DNA of 64,000 bases, taken from Glycocaulis abyssi (GTDB lineage: Bacteria > Pseudomonadota > Alphaproteobacteria > Caulobacterales > Maricaulaceae). A model generated the notes under the pieces. The model was not told the DNA's origin. It did no database searches and worked only from the letters and a program-made list of their open reading frames with translations. Below, one piece after another: positions 10,083-18,022 of this stretch. Both the position numbers and the translations under genes were made by a program. The stretch is taken from the NCBI RefSeq assembly GCF_041429775.1, contig NZ_CP163421.1:248001-312000 (forward strand), read 5' to 3'. The first letter of the stretch is position 1, and each line of letters starts with the position of its first letter.

Positions 10083-10642
10083 ACATCATCCTGTTCGGAC
10101 CGCCCGGCGCAGGCAAGGGAACGCAAGCCAAGCGCCTGGTGCAGTCACGCGGCTGGGTGCAGCTTTCCACTGGCGACATGCTGCGCGATGCGCGCAAGGC
10201 CGGTACCGAGCTGGGTAACCGCGTTGCCGGGATCATGGATCGCGGCGAGCTGGTGTCCGACGAGATTGTCATCGCTCTGATCAATGAGCGTCTGCCTGAG
10301 GCCGAAGCTGCCGGGGGTGCCATTTTTGACGGCTTCCCGCGCACGGTCCCCCAGGCTGAAGCGCTCGACAGGCTGCTGACCGAACGTAGCAGCCCGATCG
10401 CGAAAGTTATCCGCCTTGTGGTCGATCAGGAGGAGCTGGTCGCGCGGGTGGAAAAGCGCGCAGCCGAGGAAGGCCGCGCGGACGACACGGTTGATGCCTT
10501 CAAGGTTCGGCTGAAGGCCTATAACGACCAGACGGCCCCTCTGATTCCTTTCTACACCGGCCAGAACAAGCTGGTGGATGTAGATGGAATGGGCCCGATG
10601 GATGAGGTTTCCGCCCGCATTAACGCGGCGCTGGATGCATGA
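10079..10642 (+). CDS. adk: Adenylate kinase (short-lid form)
   Basis: A 187-residue adenylate kinase with P-loop GPPGAGKGTQAKR at residues 7-19, the AMP-binding segment STGDMLRDA and the DGFPRTVPQAEAL motif. It interconverts AMP, ADP and ATP in the cytoplasm. The lid domain is short and has no zinc cysteines, as in other alphaproteobacterial and eukaryotic cytosolic forms. It overlaps the end of secY by 4 bases, the standard arrangement. Confidence 0.97.
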   Translation: MNIILFGPPGAGKGTQAKRLVQSRGWVQLSTGDMLRDARKAGTELGNRVAGIMDRGELVSDEIVIALINERLPEAEAAGGAIFDGFPRTVPQAEALDRLLTERSSPIAKVIRLVVDQEELVARVEKRAAEEGRADDTVDAFKVRLKAYNDQTAPLIPFYTGQNKLVDVDGMGPMDEVSARINAALDA

Positions 10643-10713
10643 GGCCCGTGCGCGCGCCGCAAGGCATGTGTGCGGGGGAGTGAGTTTTGTGGAGTGGCGG
10701 CGCTAAAGCCCGG

Positions 10714-10741
10714 TTGACGGGTATGGCATCGGCACTATAAG
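10714..10741 (+). promoter_or_regulatory. Predicted promoter of the rpsM-rpsK-rpoA-rplQ (alpha) operon
   Basis: TTGACG at 10714-10719 and TATAAG at 10736-10741 are separated by 16 bases and fit a housekeeping sigma factor promoter. The site lies in the 212-base gap after adk. Transcription from it would give a leader of about 105 bases before the rpsM GTG, GC-rich and able to form hairpins, where autoregulation could act. The leader role is inference. Confidence 0.65.
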
Positions 10742-10854
10742 AAGCGCCCTTCGCTCTGAGGGGCCGGCCACGAGGCAAGGCGCGCGCAATGTGTGTCGCG
10801 CCCTGTACGCGCCGGTCTCTTTTGCGCGCGGCATATTGAACAGGGAGTAGCGTT

Positions 10855-11223
10855 GTGGCCCGCATAGCAGGCGTCAACATTCCGACGAACAAGCGCGTAG
10901 AGATTGCTCTTCGCTATATTCACGGTATCGGCCCGGCCATGGCGCGGGAGATCTGTGACAAGGTAGGTATTCCGTCTGAAAAACGGGTTAACCAGCTTAC
11001 CGATGCTGAAGTGCTCCAGATCCGCGAAACGATCGATGCTGGCTATATGGTCGAAGGTGACCTGCGCCGCGAAACGGCCGTGAACGTCAAGCGTCTTATG
11101 GACCTTGGCTGCTATCGCGGCCTGCGCCATCGCCGCGGCCTGCCCGTACGCGGTCAGCGCACCCACACCAATGCACGGACCCGCAAAGGTCCGGCCAAGC
11201 CGATTGCCGGCAAGAAGAAGTAA
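10855..11223 (+). CDS. rpsM: 30S ribosomal protein S13
   Basis: A 122-residue S13 that begins with a GTG codon (cagggagtagcgttGTG), read as [20 protein letters not shown]. The conserved C-terminal basic tail includes [20 protein letters not shown]13 lies in the 30S head and contacts S19 and the P-site tRNA. GGGAG at about 10842-10846 is the ribosome binding site. First gene of the alpha operon segment. Confidence 0.97.
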   Translation: MARIAGVNIPTNKRVEIALRYIHGIGPAMAREICDKVGIPSEKRVNQLTDAEVLQIRETIDAGYMVEGDLRRETAVNVKRLMDLGCYRGLRHRRGLPVRGQRTHTNARTRKGPAKPIAGKKK

Positions 11224-11235
11224 GGACCAGGCGCA

Positions 11236-11625
11236 ATGGCCAAGGAACCGACACGCGTGCGCCGCCGCGAGCGCAAGAATATCACCTCCGGCGTGGCGCA
11301 TGTGAATGCCAGCTTCAACAACACGATGATCACCATCGCCGACGCGCAGGGCAACGCGATTTCCTGGTCGTCGGCCGGCACGATGGGCTTCAAAGGGTCG
11401 CGTAAATCGACCCCTTATGCTGCCCAGATGGCTGCCGAAGACGCTGGCCGCAAGGCGCAGGAACACGGCGTGAAAACCCTTGAAGTCAAGGTGTCGGGGC
11501 CCGGTTCGGGCCGCGAGTTGGCTCTGCGCGCGCTGCAGTCTGTCGGGTTCACCATCACGACGATCCACGACGTGACGCCGATCCCGCACAATGGCTGCCG
11601 CCCGCCGAAGCGCCGCCGCGTCTAG
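11236..11625 (+). CDS. rpsK: 30S ribosomal protein S11
   Basis: A 129-residue S11 with the typical core [18 protein letters not shown] and end [18 protein letters not shown]11 is in the 30S platform near the mRNA exit. Family-normal length; 12 bases after rpsM. Confidence 0.98.
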   Translation: MAKEPTRVRRRERKNITSGVAHVNASFNNTMITIADAQGNAISWSSAGTMGFKGSRKSTPYAAQMAAEDAGRKAQEHGVKTLEVKVSGPGSGRELALRALQSVGFTITTIHDVTPIPHNGCRPPKRRRV

Positions 11626-11631
11626 TTTATC

Positions 11632-11663
11632 CCGGAGCCGCGCGTCACTCGCAGCGGCTCCGG
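11632..11663 (+). promoter_or_regulatory. Strong hairpin between rpsK and rpoA
   Basis: A perfect 10-bp GC-rich stem (CCGGAGCCGC at 11632-11641 with GCGGCTCCGG at 11654-11663) starts a few bases after the rpsK stop, in a 117-base gap before rpoA. The trailing sequence is TGCAGTTTAATTT, a broken T tract, so it could act as a weak terminator or attenuator that sets the ratio of ribosomal protein to RNA polymerase alpha, or as an RNA processing site. The function is inferred only. Confidence 0.55.
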
Positions 11664-11742
11664 TGCAGTTTAATTTGTCGCGCGCTGGCATCGGGCAAAT
11701 CGGCCTGATACCGGGCGCGCCTTTCGCTTGAAGGGACGTTCC

Positions 11743-12762
11743 GTGATCGAGAAGAACTGGCAGGAACTAATCCGTCCGATGAAGCCCGTCGTTCAGGCTG
11801 GCCATGATGCTGCGCGCAACGCCAAGATTGTTGCCGAGCCGCTCGAGCGCGGTTTTGGCATGACGCTCGGCAATGCGCTGCGCCGCGTACTGCTGTCCTC
11901 TCTCCAGGGCGCGGCGGTAACCGCCGTCCAGATCGACGGCGTACTCCACGAGTTCTCGTCGATCCCGGGTGTGCGGGAAGACGTCACCGACATCGTGCTG
12001 AACCTGAAGCAGGTTGCCCTGCGCATGCATGGCGAAGGCCCGCGCCGCGTGGTGCTGCGCAAGAGCGGCCCCGGCGAGGTGACGGCTGGCGATATCGAGG
12101 AAACGGCAGACATTGAGGTCATCAACCGCGATCACGTCATCTGCACGCTGGACGAAGGCGCGAGCCTGCGCTTCGTGCTGACGGTGAACACCGGCAAGGG
12201 CTATGTGCCCGCCGAGCGTAACCGCCCGGAAGACGCGCCGATCGGCTACATCGCCATCGACGCGCTCTACAGCCCGGTCAAGCGCGTGGCCTACCGCGTG
12301 GAAAACACCCGCGAAGGTCAGGTGCTCGACTATGACAAGCTCATTCTCGACATCGAGACCAATGGCGCTGTGACGCCTGAGGATGCTGTGGCATATGCCG
12401 CGCGCATCCTGCAGGACCAGTTCCAGATCTTCGTGAACTTCGAGGAGCCTTCCGAGGCCCGCGGCCCGGAAGACGATGCGCCGTCGCTGGACTTCAACCC
12501 GGCCCTCCTCAAAAAGGTGGACGAGCTGGAGCTGTCTGTGCGCTCGGCGAACTGCCTGAAGAACGACAATATCGTCTACATTGGCGACCTGATCCAGAAA
12601 TCGGAATCGGAAATGCTCCGCACGCCGAACTTCGGCCGCAAGTCGCTTAATGAGATCAAGGAAGTGCTGGCCCAGATGGGGCTGCACCTCGGTATGGAGG
12701 CGCCCAACTGGCCGCCGGAGAATATCGAGGACCTGGCAAAGAAATTCGAGGATCAGATCTAG
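11743..12762 (+). CDS. rpoA: DNA-directed RNA polymerase subunit alpha
   Basis: I place the start at GTG 11743, giving 339 residues opening [15 protein letters not shown], the usual alphaproteobacterial beginning; AAGGGA at 11731-11736 is well spaced for it. A TTG at 11728 in frame is less likely. The N-terminal domain (assembly of beta and beta-prime) includes [18 protein letters not shown]; the C-terminal domain (about residues 255-330) has the helix-hairpin-helix segment [14 protein letters not shown] and [17 protein letters not shown] used for UP element and activator contacts. It lies in the alpha operon between rpsK and rplQ. Confidence 0.97.
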   Translation: MIEKNWQELIRPMKPVVQAGHDAARNAKIVAEPLERGFGMTLGNALRRVLLSSLQGAAVTAVQIDGVLHEFSSIPGVREDVTDIVLNLKQVALRMHGEGPRRVVLRKSGPGEVTAGDIEETADIEVINRDHVICTLDEGASLRFVLTVNTGKGYVPAERNRPEDAPIGYIAIDALYSPVKRVAYRVENTREGQVLDYDKLILDIETNGAVTPEDAVAYAARILQDQFQIFVNFEEPSEARGPEDDAPSLDFNPALLKKVDELELSVRSANCLKNDNIVYIGDLIQKSESEMLRTPNFGRKSLNEIKEVLAQMGLHLGMEAPNWPPENIEDLAKKFEDQI

Positions 12763-12807
12763 GCAGGCCGCCGCGAGGCGCCTTGCCCGGAGTGAAGGAG
12801 ACATCCC

Positions 12808-13224
12808 ATGCGTCACGGGAATGGATATCGCAAGCTCAACCGCACCGCGTCCCACCGGCGCGCCATGTTCGCCAATATGGCGGCTTCGCTGATTGAGCAT
12901 GAGCAGATCGTTACGACCCTGCCCAAAGCCAAAGAGCTGAAGCCCATCATGGACAAGCTCATCACGCTGGCCAAAAAGGGTGATCTGCATGCCCGCCGTC
13001 AGGCAATTGCGCAGATCCGCAACAAGGATCAGGTGTCCAAGCTGTTTGCCACGCTCGGCCCGCGCTATGGCGAGCGCAATGGCGGCTATACCCGCGTTCT
13101 CAAAGCCGGTTTCCGTCATGGCGACAACGCGCCGATGGCTGTCATCGAGCTGGTTGACCGCGATGTGGACGCCAAGGGCGCTGTCGACCGCGCCCGCGCC
13201 GAAGAGTTTGCCGGCGAGGAATAG
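12808..13224 (+). CDS. rplQ: 50S ribosomal protein L17
   Basis: A 138-residue L17 beginning [20 protein letters not shown], the family signature. L17 lies near the tunnel exit on the solvent side. AAGGAGA stands ahead of the ATG. It is the last gene of the ribosomal cluster and is followed by a strong terminator. Confidence 0.97.
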   Translation: MRHGNGYRKLNRTASHRRAMFANMAASLIEHEQIVTTLPKAKELKPIMDKLITLAKKGDLHARRQAIAQIRNKDQVSKLFATLGPRYGERNGGYTRVLKAGFRHGDNAPMAVIELVDRDVDAKGAVDRARAEEFAGEE

Positions 13225-13247
13225 GCCCTGCGCCTCTACCGCATTTG

Positions 13248-13278
13248 AAAAGCCCCGGTGGAAACACCGGGGCTTTTT
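13248..13278 (+). terminator. Intrinsic terminator after rplQ
   Basis: Stem AGCCCCGGTG (13251-13260), GAAA tetraloop (13261-13264) and CACCGGGGCT (13265-13274), followed by a run of T. A textbook rho-independent terminator closing the ribosomal superoperon. Confidence 0.93.
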
Positions 13279-13299
13279 GTTTGCTGGGCCAGTATTCAC

Positions 13300-13420
13300 C
13301 CCGCATTTTCCCGACGAAAGTCGGGATCCAGTTCTTGTGGATGTCTTGTCCCTCCAGGCATCATGCCGAGCCGTCGTATGATGATAATGCTGGGCACCGG
13401 CTTTCGCCGGTGAAACGCGG
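13300..13420. repeat. Intergenic palindromic repeat pair (copy A)
   Basis: Two hairpins face each other across about 70 bases: CCCGAC-GAAA-GTCGGG at 13310-13325 followed by ATCCAG, and CTGGG followed by CACCGG-CTTTCG-CCGGTG at 13395-13412. The same design (outer hairpins with different stem bases, inner CCAG/CTGG arms) recurs near 46.0 and 51.5 kb. It resembles the dispersed non-coding palindromic elements common between alphaproteobacterial genes. With the terminator it accounts for the 306-base gene-free stretch 13225-13530; the rest up to the protease gene holds only its ribosome binding site. Confidence 0.6.
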
Positions 13421-13530
13421 AACTGGTGCGGACAAGCCCCCCTTACCGCACTTGTAACCTTCAGCCTCTGTTCAGCCGCATTCGCACACCTTAAATCGGT
13501 CGGGAGAGAAGTGTGAGGGAGCACGCATCT

Positions 13531-14973
13531 ATGAACTGGAAACTGCCAGCCATTTGTGTGGCGCTGATCGCCGGGTTTGGTCTTGCCGCCATCGCGGTCA
13601 ATCCGGCCAATGGCCAGGAAGAGACACTGGCCGGGGCCGGCAGCACAGAGCGCACCCTGCCCCAGTCGCGCGGCGACATGCAGCTTTCCTTTGCGCCGGT
13701 CGTGCGCGAGGCAGCGCCAGCGGTAGTGAACGTGTATTCGCGCCGCGTGGTGGCTGATCGCAATCCGTTTGCCGGCGATCCCATGTTTGAGCGCTTCTTT
13801 GGCCGCCAGTCGCCGCGCCAGCGCGAGGTCCAGTCGCTGGGCTCCGGCGTGATCGTGGACGGGGCGGGCCTGATCGTTACCAACAACCATGTGGTGGCCG
13901 GGGCACAGGAGCTGCGCGTGGTTCTCTATGACCGGCGTGAGCTGGAAGCGGAAATCCTGCTGGCCGACGAGCGCACAGACCTTGCTGTGCTGCGTGTTGT
14001 CACCGACGAGCCGTTGCCTGTCCTGCCGTTCGATCTGTCCGGTTCGGCGGAAGTGGGTGATCTGGTGCTGGCCATTGGCAATCCGTTTGGCGTCGGTCAG
14101 ACCGTGACGTCGGGGATCGTGTCCGCGCTTGCCCGCACCGATGTCGGCATTACCGACTATGCCTTTTTCATCCAGACCGATGCCGCCATCAATCCGGGTA
14201 ATTCCGGCGGCGCGCTGGTCAATATGAATGGCGAGCTTCTGGGCATCAACACGGCAATATTCTCGCGCTCTGGCGGGTCGCAAGGCATCGGCTTTGCGAT
14301 CCCCGCAGAGATGGTGCGCAGCGTTGTAAATGCCGCCACGCAAGGCGGCGAGCTGGTGCGCCCATGGCTCGGCGCGCGCCTGCAGCCGGTGACCAGCGAT
14401 ATTGCCCTGTCCATGGGCTTTGACCGGCCGCGCGGCGCGCTGGTGGCCGATATATTTCCGGGCGGGCCGGCAGACCGGGCGAGGCTGCGTCAGGGCGATG
14501 TGATCCTTTCGGTGGACGGCGCGGAGGTGAATAATGAGGCGGCGGTCCGCTTCCGCTTTGCCACACGCGCCATTGGCGATGAGGCCGTCTTGCGTGTGAT
14601 GCGCAATGGAAGCGAGCGCGACCTTACCGTCACCGCCGCAGCGCCTCCCGGTGACCGCGAGGGCGAGCGCGTGGTGCTCACAGGCCGTAATCCCTTCCAG
14701 GGCGCAGAAGTGGTCGAACTCTCTCCGGCCTTCAATGAGGCCAACGGGATGGACCCGTTCACCGACGGGCTGGTCGTCACGCGCGTCCAGCGGCGCTCTG
14801 CGGCGGAGTTTTTCGGCTTCCGGCCGGGTGACCGCATTCTGGGCGTCAACGAGCGCGCCGTGCGCAGCGTGCGAGAGATCGAGCGTGAATTGGCGCGCCA
14901 TGATGATGCGCGCGAATGGCCGGTGGAGATTGAACGGCGCGGCGAGCGTTTCGCACGTACATTGCGCCTCTAG
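13531..14973 (+). CDS. Do/DegQ-like periplasmic serine protease
   Basis: The protein is 480 residues from ATG 13531, which follows GAGGGAG; the in-frame GTG at 13513 is upstream of that site and is rejected. A signal peptide (about residues 1-29, ending near NGQ) is followed by a trypsin-like domain with the triad H120 (TNNHVVAG), D150 (ERTDLAVL) and S225 (NPGNSGGAL). Two PDZ domains follow (about 270-360 and 390-475), the HtrA/DegP plan for periplasmic quality control of misfolded or envelope proteins. A monocistronic unit after the ribosomal terminator and just before rarA. Whether it is the DegP, DegQ or specialised DO paralogue cannot be decided from sequence alone. Confidence 0.93.
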   Translation: MNWKLPAICVALIAGFGLAAIAVNPANGQEETLAGAGSTERTLPQSRGDMQLSFAPVVREAAPAVVNVYSRRVVADRNPFAGDPMFERFFGRQSPRQREVQSLGSGVIVDGAGLIVTNNHVVAGAQELRVVLYDRRELEAEILLADERTDLAVLRVVTDEPLPVLPFDLSGSAEVGDLVLAIGNPFGVGQTVTSGIVSALARTDVGITDYAFFIQTDAAINPGNSGGALVNMNGELLGINTAIFSRSGGSQGIGFAIPAEMVRSVVNAATQGGELVRPWLGARLQPVTSDIALSMGFDRPRGALVADIFPGGPADRARLRQGDVILSVDGAEVNNEAAVRFRFATRAIGDEAVLRVMRNGSERDLTVTAAAPPGDREGERVVLTGRNPFQGAEVVELSPAFNEANGMDPFTDGLVVTRVQRRSAAEFFGFRPGDRILGVNERAVRSVREIERELARHDDAREWPVEIERRGERFARTLRL

Positions 14974-14988
14974 CAGGCCGGGCGCTTA

Positions 14989-15005
14989 GGGGGCATGTTG
15001 CCCCC
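14989..15005 (+). promoter_or_regulatory. Hairpin over the rarA ribosome binding region
   Basis: GGGGGCA (14989-14995) and TGCCCCC (14999-15005) form a perfect 7-bp stem with a 3-base loop, immediately before the ATG at 15007 and 17 bases after the protease stop. The only Shine-Dalgarno-like purine tract (AGGGGG) is inside the stem, so the hairpin could limit initiation until ribosomes arriving from the protease gene open it. Role inferred. Confidence 0.4.
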
Positions 15006-15006
15006 G

Positions 15007-16314
15007 ATGAGCGATCTGTTTCAATCCGCCGGCCTTGAAAGCGACGCCCCGCGTCCGCTGGCCGACCGTCTGCGTCCGCAAAAGCTGGACGAGGTGGTGG
15101 GGCAGGATCATGTGCTGGGGCCGGACAGTCCGTTGGGGCGTATGCTCGCGCAGGGGCGGCTCTCCTCGATCATCCTCTGGGGTCCGCCGGGCGTCGGCAA
15201 GACAACCATTGCCCGCCTGCTGGCCGAGGCATCGGGACTGGAGTTCCACCCGCTCTCCGCGGTGTTCTCCGGTGTCGCCGACCTGAAAAAAGCCTTCGAG
15301 CAGGCGCGTGGCCGCCGCGCGGCAGGCAAAGGCACGCTGCTGTTCGTGGACGAGATACACCGCTTCAACCGCGCGCAGCAGGATGGCTTCCTGCCCGTAG
15401 TGGAGGAGGGGGTGGTCACGCTTGTCGGCGCGACGACCGAGAACCCCAGCTTTGAGCTAAATGCCGCGCTGCTCTCGCGCTGTCAGGTTCTGGTGCTCAA
15501 ACGTCTCGATGAGGCCGCGCTGGAGCTGCTGCTGAAGCGGGCGGAAGCGGCAGAGGGCCATGAACTGCCCTTGTCGCCAGAGGCGCGCGAGGCGCTGATA
15601 GCGATGGCGGACGGGGATGGGCGCTACCTGCTGAACCTCGCCGAGGAAGTGCTGCGGCTGGAGCCTGAAGCGCCGTTGTCCACGCCGGAGCTGGGTAAGT
15701 TCCTGCAGCGCCGCGCGCCGGTCTACGACAAGGACCGCGAGGAGCACTACAATCTCATCTCCGCCCTGCACAAATCGGTGAGAGGCTCAGACCCCGATGC
15801 CGCGCTCTACTGGCTGGCGCGCATGCTGGGCGCGGGCGAGGATCCACTGTTTCTGGCCCGGCGCATCGTGCGCATGGCCAATGAGGATATCGGCCTCGCC
15901 GATCCGACCGCCATTCACGCCGCGCTGGCGGCCAAGGAAACGTATGAGTTCCTGGGCAGCCCGGAAGGCGAGCTGGCGCTGGCGCAGGCGGTGGTGCACC
16001 TCGCCTGCGCGCCCAAATCCAATGCCGTCTACGTGGCGTGGAAGGCCGCCCAGCGCCTTGCGGGAGAAACAGGTTCGCTGATGCCGCCCGCCCATATCCT
16101 CAACGCGCCAACCCGGCTGATGAAGGATCAGGGCTATGGCAAGGGCTATGAATACGATCACGATGCGCCGGGCGGCGTGTCGGGTCAGGACTACTTCCCG
16201 GACGCCATGAAAGACCGGCCACGTCTCTACGAGCCGAAGGATTCAGGGCGCGAAGCCGCCATTGCCGAGCGGCTGACGCGCTGGCGGACTTTAAGGGACA
16301 CGAGGCGGGGGTAG
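15007..16314 (+). CDS. rarA: Replication-associated recombination protein A (RarA/MgsA AAA+ ATPase)
   Basis: A 435-residue AAA+ ATPase from ATG 15007 (an alternative ATG lies at 14995). It opens MSDLFQSAGLESDAPRPLADRLRP and has DEVVGQDHVLG, Walker A GPPGVGKTT (about residues 58-66), Walker B LLFVDEIHRFN, and sensor 1 LVGATTENPSFE, followed by the RarA C-terminal tetramerisation region ending near GYGKGYEYDHDAPGG. RarA acts at stalled replication forks with single-stranded DNA binding protein. Full length for the family. Confidence 0.95.
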   Translation: MSDLFQSAGLESDAPRPLADRLRPQKLDEVVGQDHVLGPDSPLGRMLAQGRLSSIILWGPPGVGKTTIARLLAEASGLEFHPLSAVFSGVADLKKAFEQARGRRAAGKGTLLFVDEIHRFNRAQQDGFLPVVEEGVVTLVGATTENPSFELNAALLSRCQVLVLKRLDEAALELLLKRAEAAEGHELPLSPEAREALIAMADGDGRYLLNLAEEVLRLEPEAPLSTPELGKFLQRRAPVYDKDREEHYNLISALHKSVRGSDPDAALYWLARMLGAGEDPLFLARRIVRMANEDIGLADPTAIHAALAAKETYEFLGSPEGELALAQAVVHLACAPKSNAVYVAWKAAQRLAGETGSLMPPAHILNAPTRLMKDQGYGKGYEYDHDAPGGVSGQDYFPDAMKDRPRLYEPKDSGREAAIAERLTRWRTLRDTRRG

Positions 16315-16328
16315 CGGCCCAACTATAT

Positions 16329-16365
16329 CGCAAAGGCGAAAGCCCTTGCGAACGCCCCTGTTTTT
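16329..16365 (+). terminator. Possible terminator after rarA
   Basis: CGCAAAGGC-GAAA-GCCCTTGCG (16329-16350) is a hairpin with one mismatch, followed after nine bases by TTTTTG. The distance to the T tract is longer than in a good terminator, so this is a modest call. Confidence 0.4.
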
Positions 16366-16409
16366 GTAATGAATCCTCCTGCTTTTCATTTCAAGGGGAG
16401 GACAGGGGA

Positions 16410-16787
16410 ATGAAAGTCGAGAAACTCCATATCATTATTGGCCTTGTGTATGCCCTTGCGGGCATGGTGCTCGGCATGGTGATGGCCGAATCGGGCGATC
16501 ACACCCAGCACGTAACCCACGCGCACGCCCTTCTGGTCGGATTTGTGGTGTCGGCGGTCTACGCCATTCTTTACCGGGTCTGGGGGGTGGCACAGGGGCT
16601 GCTGGCGCTGATCCAGTTCGCCCTGCACCATATCGGCGCCATCATCATGGTGATCGGGCTTTACATGCTCTATGGCGCGATCATGCCTGAAGAGCAGATC
16701 GGCCCGATCCTGGGCATTGCCAGCGCGCTGGTAACGGCCGGGATGGCTCTGATGCTGTGGTTTGTGATCCGCCACAAGGATTCCTGA
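16410..16787 (+). CDS. Small four-helix membrane protein of unknown function
   Basis: A 125-residue, very hydrophobic protein with four probable membrane helices (about residues 5-27, 38-58, 63-85 and 98-120) and clusters of histidines (HTQHVTHAHALLVGF near 31-45, FALHHIGAI near 70-78). The pattern resembles the first helices of heme-copper oxidase subunit I-like proteins, and related short proteins occur in many proteobacteria, but I do not know a function. AAGGGGAGGA is a strong ribosome binding site. It appears to be a single-gene unit between rarA and the palindrome. Confidence 0.75.
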   Translation: MKVEKLHIIIGLVYALAGMVLGMVMAESGDHTQHVTHAHALLVGFVVSAVYAILYRVWGVAQGLLALIQFALHHIGAIIMVIGLYMLYGAIMPEEQIGPILGIASALVTAGMALMLWFVIRHKDS

Positions 16788-16817
16788 TTACGCGATAGCA
16801 GGAACCGGCTTGCCAAT

Positions 16818-16855
16818 CGTTTAGCGTTGAACTAAAAAAGGTTCAACGCTAAACG
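16818..16855. promoter_or_regulatory. Perfect 15-bp inverted repeat, probable operator
   Basis: CGTTTAGCGTTGAAC (16818-16832) and GTTCAACGCTAAACG (16841-16855) are perfect reverse complements around an 8-base spacer TAAAAAAG. It ends 12 bases before the next ATG. No T tract follows, so a terminator is unlikely. TTGAAC at 16827-16832 with CTAAAC about 17 bases further could be an overlapping promoter. A two-fold site at the start of a transcription unit that encodes a MarR dimer makes an autoregulatory operator the simplest reading. Confidence 0.6.
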
Positions 16856-16867
16856 AAAGGGCGGGCC

Positions 16868-18022
16868 ATGACATCGCGCAGACAGGTATTACGGCTAATC
16901 GGGGGTTCAGCGGCGGCTCTGGCCGCTATCGGTGCAGGCGGGGCGGCCTTTGTGGCCACGCGCGAGCCAGTGGCGGCCCAGCGCCCGTGGTCCGATGCGG
17001 CACGGGGCGGATTTGGCGAGCCACGTCTTGATGCGCTGGCCTGGGCCATCCTCGCTCCCAATCCGCATAATCGCCAGCCTTGGCTGTTCGAGCTGGTGGG
17101 CGATGACACCATCATCGTCCATTGCGACCTGAACCGGCGCCTGCCGCAAACCGATCCGTTCGACCGGCAGATCGTCATCGGTTTTGGCTGCATGCTGGAG
17201 CTTCTGCGCATGGCAGCAGCAGAGCAGGGCCATCACGCGCATATCGAGCTTTTCCCGGAAGGAGAGCCGCCGCCGCGCCTTGACGGGCGTGCAATCGCCC
17301 ATGTGCGTTTTGAGGCGGGCGGGCAGGCCGACCCGCTTTTTGCGCATGCAAGCACTCGCCGGTCCAATAAGGAGGTGTTTGACGCCAGCCGTCCGGTCAG
17401 TGCGCAGGTGTTGTCGGATCTGGCGGGCCATGCGGGGCCGCTTTTGCGGACCGGGCTGATCGCTGATCCGGCTGGTATTGCGGCGCTGCGCGCGCTGACA
17501 TGGCGCGCCATGCAGACCGAGCTGACCACGGCCCGCGCCCACCATGAGAGCATCGAGCTGATGCGCATTGGCCGGGCCGAGATCGAGGCCAATCCCGATG
17601 GTATCGCGCTGTCCGGCGCGGCCATAGAGCTGATGAACCGGGCCGGCCTGGTCACCCGCGCCAGCCTGTCCGATCCACGCTCACCTGCTTTTCGTCAGAC
17701 GCTCGCCCTTTATGAAAGCCTGACGCACTCGGCCATGGCCCATATCGCGCTGGTCTCACCGGGCAATAGCCGCGCAGAGCAGATCAGGGCAGGGCGTGAC
17801 TGGCTGCGGCTGAACCTGGCCGCTACCGCGTCGGGGCTGGGCCTGCATCCGCTCAGCCAGGCTTTGCAGGAATTTCCCGAGATGGCGGCGCATTATGACG
17901 AGGCGCACGCGCGCCTTGCCCCTGACGGTGGCACCGTGCAAATGCTGGGACGGGTGGGATATGGCCCACAAACGGCGCCCACCCCACGCTGGCCGCTGGA
18001 AACAAGGATTGTGAGCGTTTGA
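16868..18022 (+). CDS. Tat-exported nitroreductase-fold oxidoreductase (Acg-like)
   Basis: A 384-residue protein with an N-terminal twin-arginine signal (TSRRQVLRLIGGSAAALAAIG, residues 2-22), which implies export in folded form with cofactor. The body resembles the Acg/nitroreductase-like FMN-binding group: LAWAILAPNPHNRQPWLFEL (about 58-77) is the conserved flavin/substrate segment, and a second nitroreductase-like half follows with NLAATASGLGLHPLSQALQE. Substrate unknown. It is preceded by the palindrome and overlaps the following MarR gene by 4 bases, so the regulator probably responds to a compound this enzyme handles. Confidence 0.8.
   Translation: MTSRRQVLRLIGGSAAALAAIGAGGAAFVATREPVAAQRPWSDAARGGFGEPRLDALAWAILAPNPHNRQPWLFELVGDDTIIVHCDLNRRLPQTDPFDRQIVIGFGCMLELLRMAAAEQGHHAHIELFPEGEPPPRLDGRAIAHVRFEAGGQADPLFAHASTRRSNKEVFDASRPVSAQVLSDLAGHAGPLLRTGLIADPAGIAALRALTWRAMQTELTTARAHHESIELMRIGRAEIEANPDGIALSGAAIELMNRAGLVTRASLSDPRSPAFRQTLALYESLTHSAMAHIALVSPGNSRAEQIRAGRDWLRLNLAATASGLGLHPLSQALQEFPEMAAHYDEAHARLAPDGGTVQMLGRVGYGPQTAPTPRWPLETRIVSV

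Noticed and set aside
11767-14901. A minus-strand open frame of over 1000 codons across rpoA, rplQ and the protease
   Set aside because: It is antisense to well-identified genes and has no recognisable protein motifs; such frames are a normal effect of high G+C at third codon positions.
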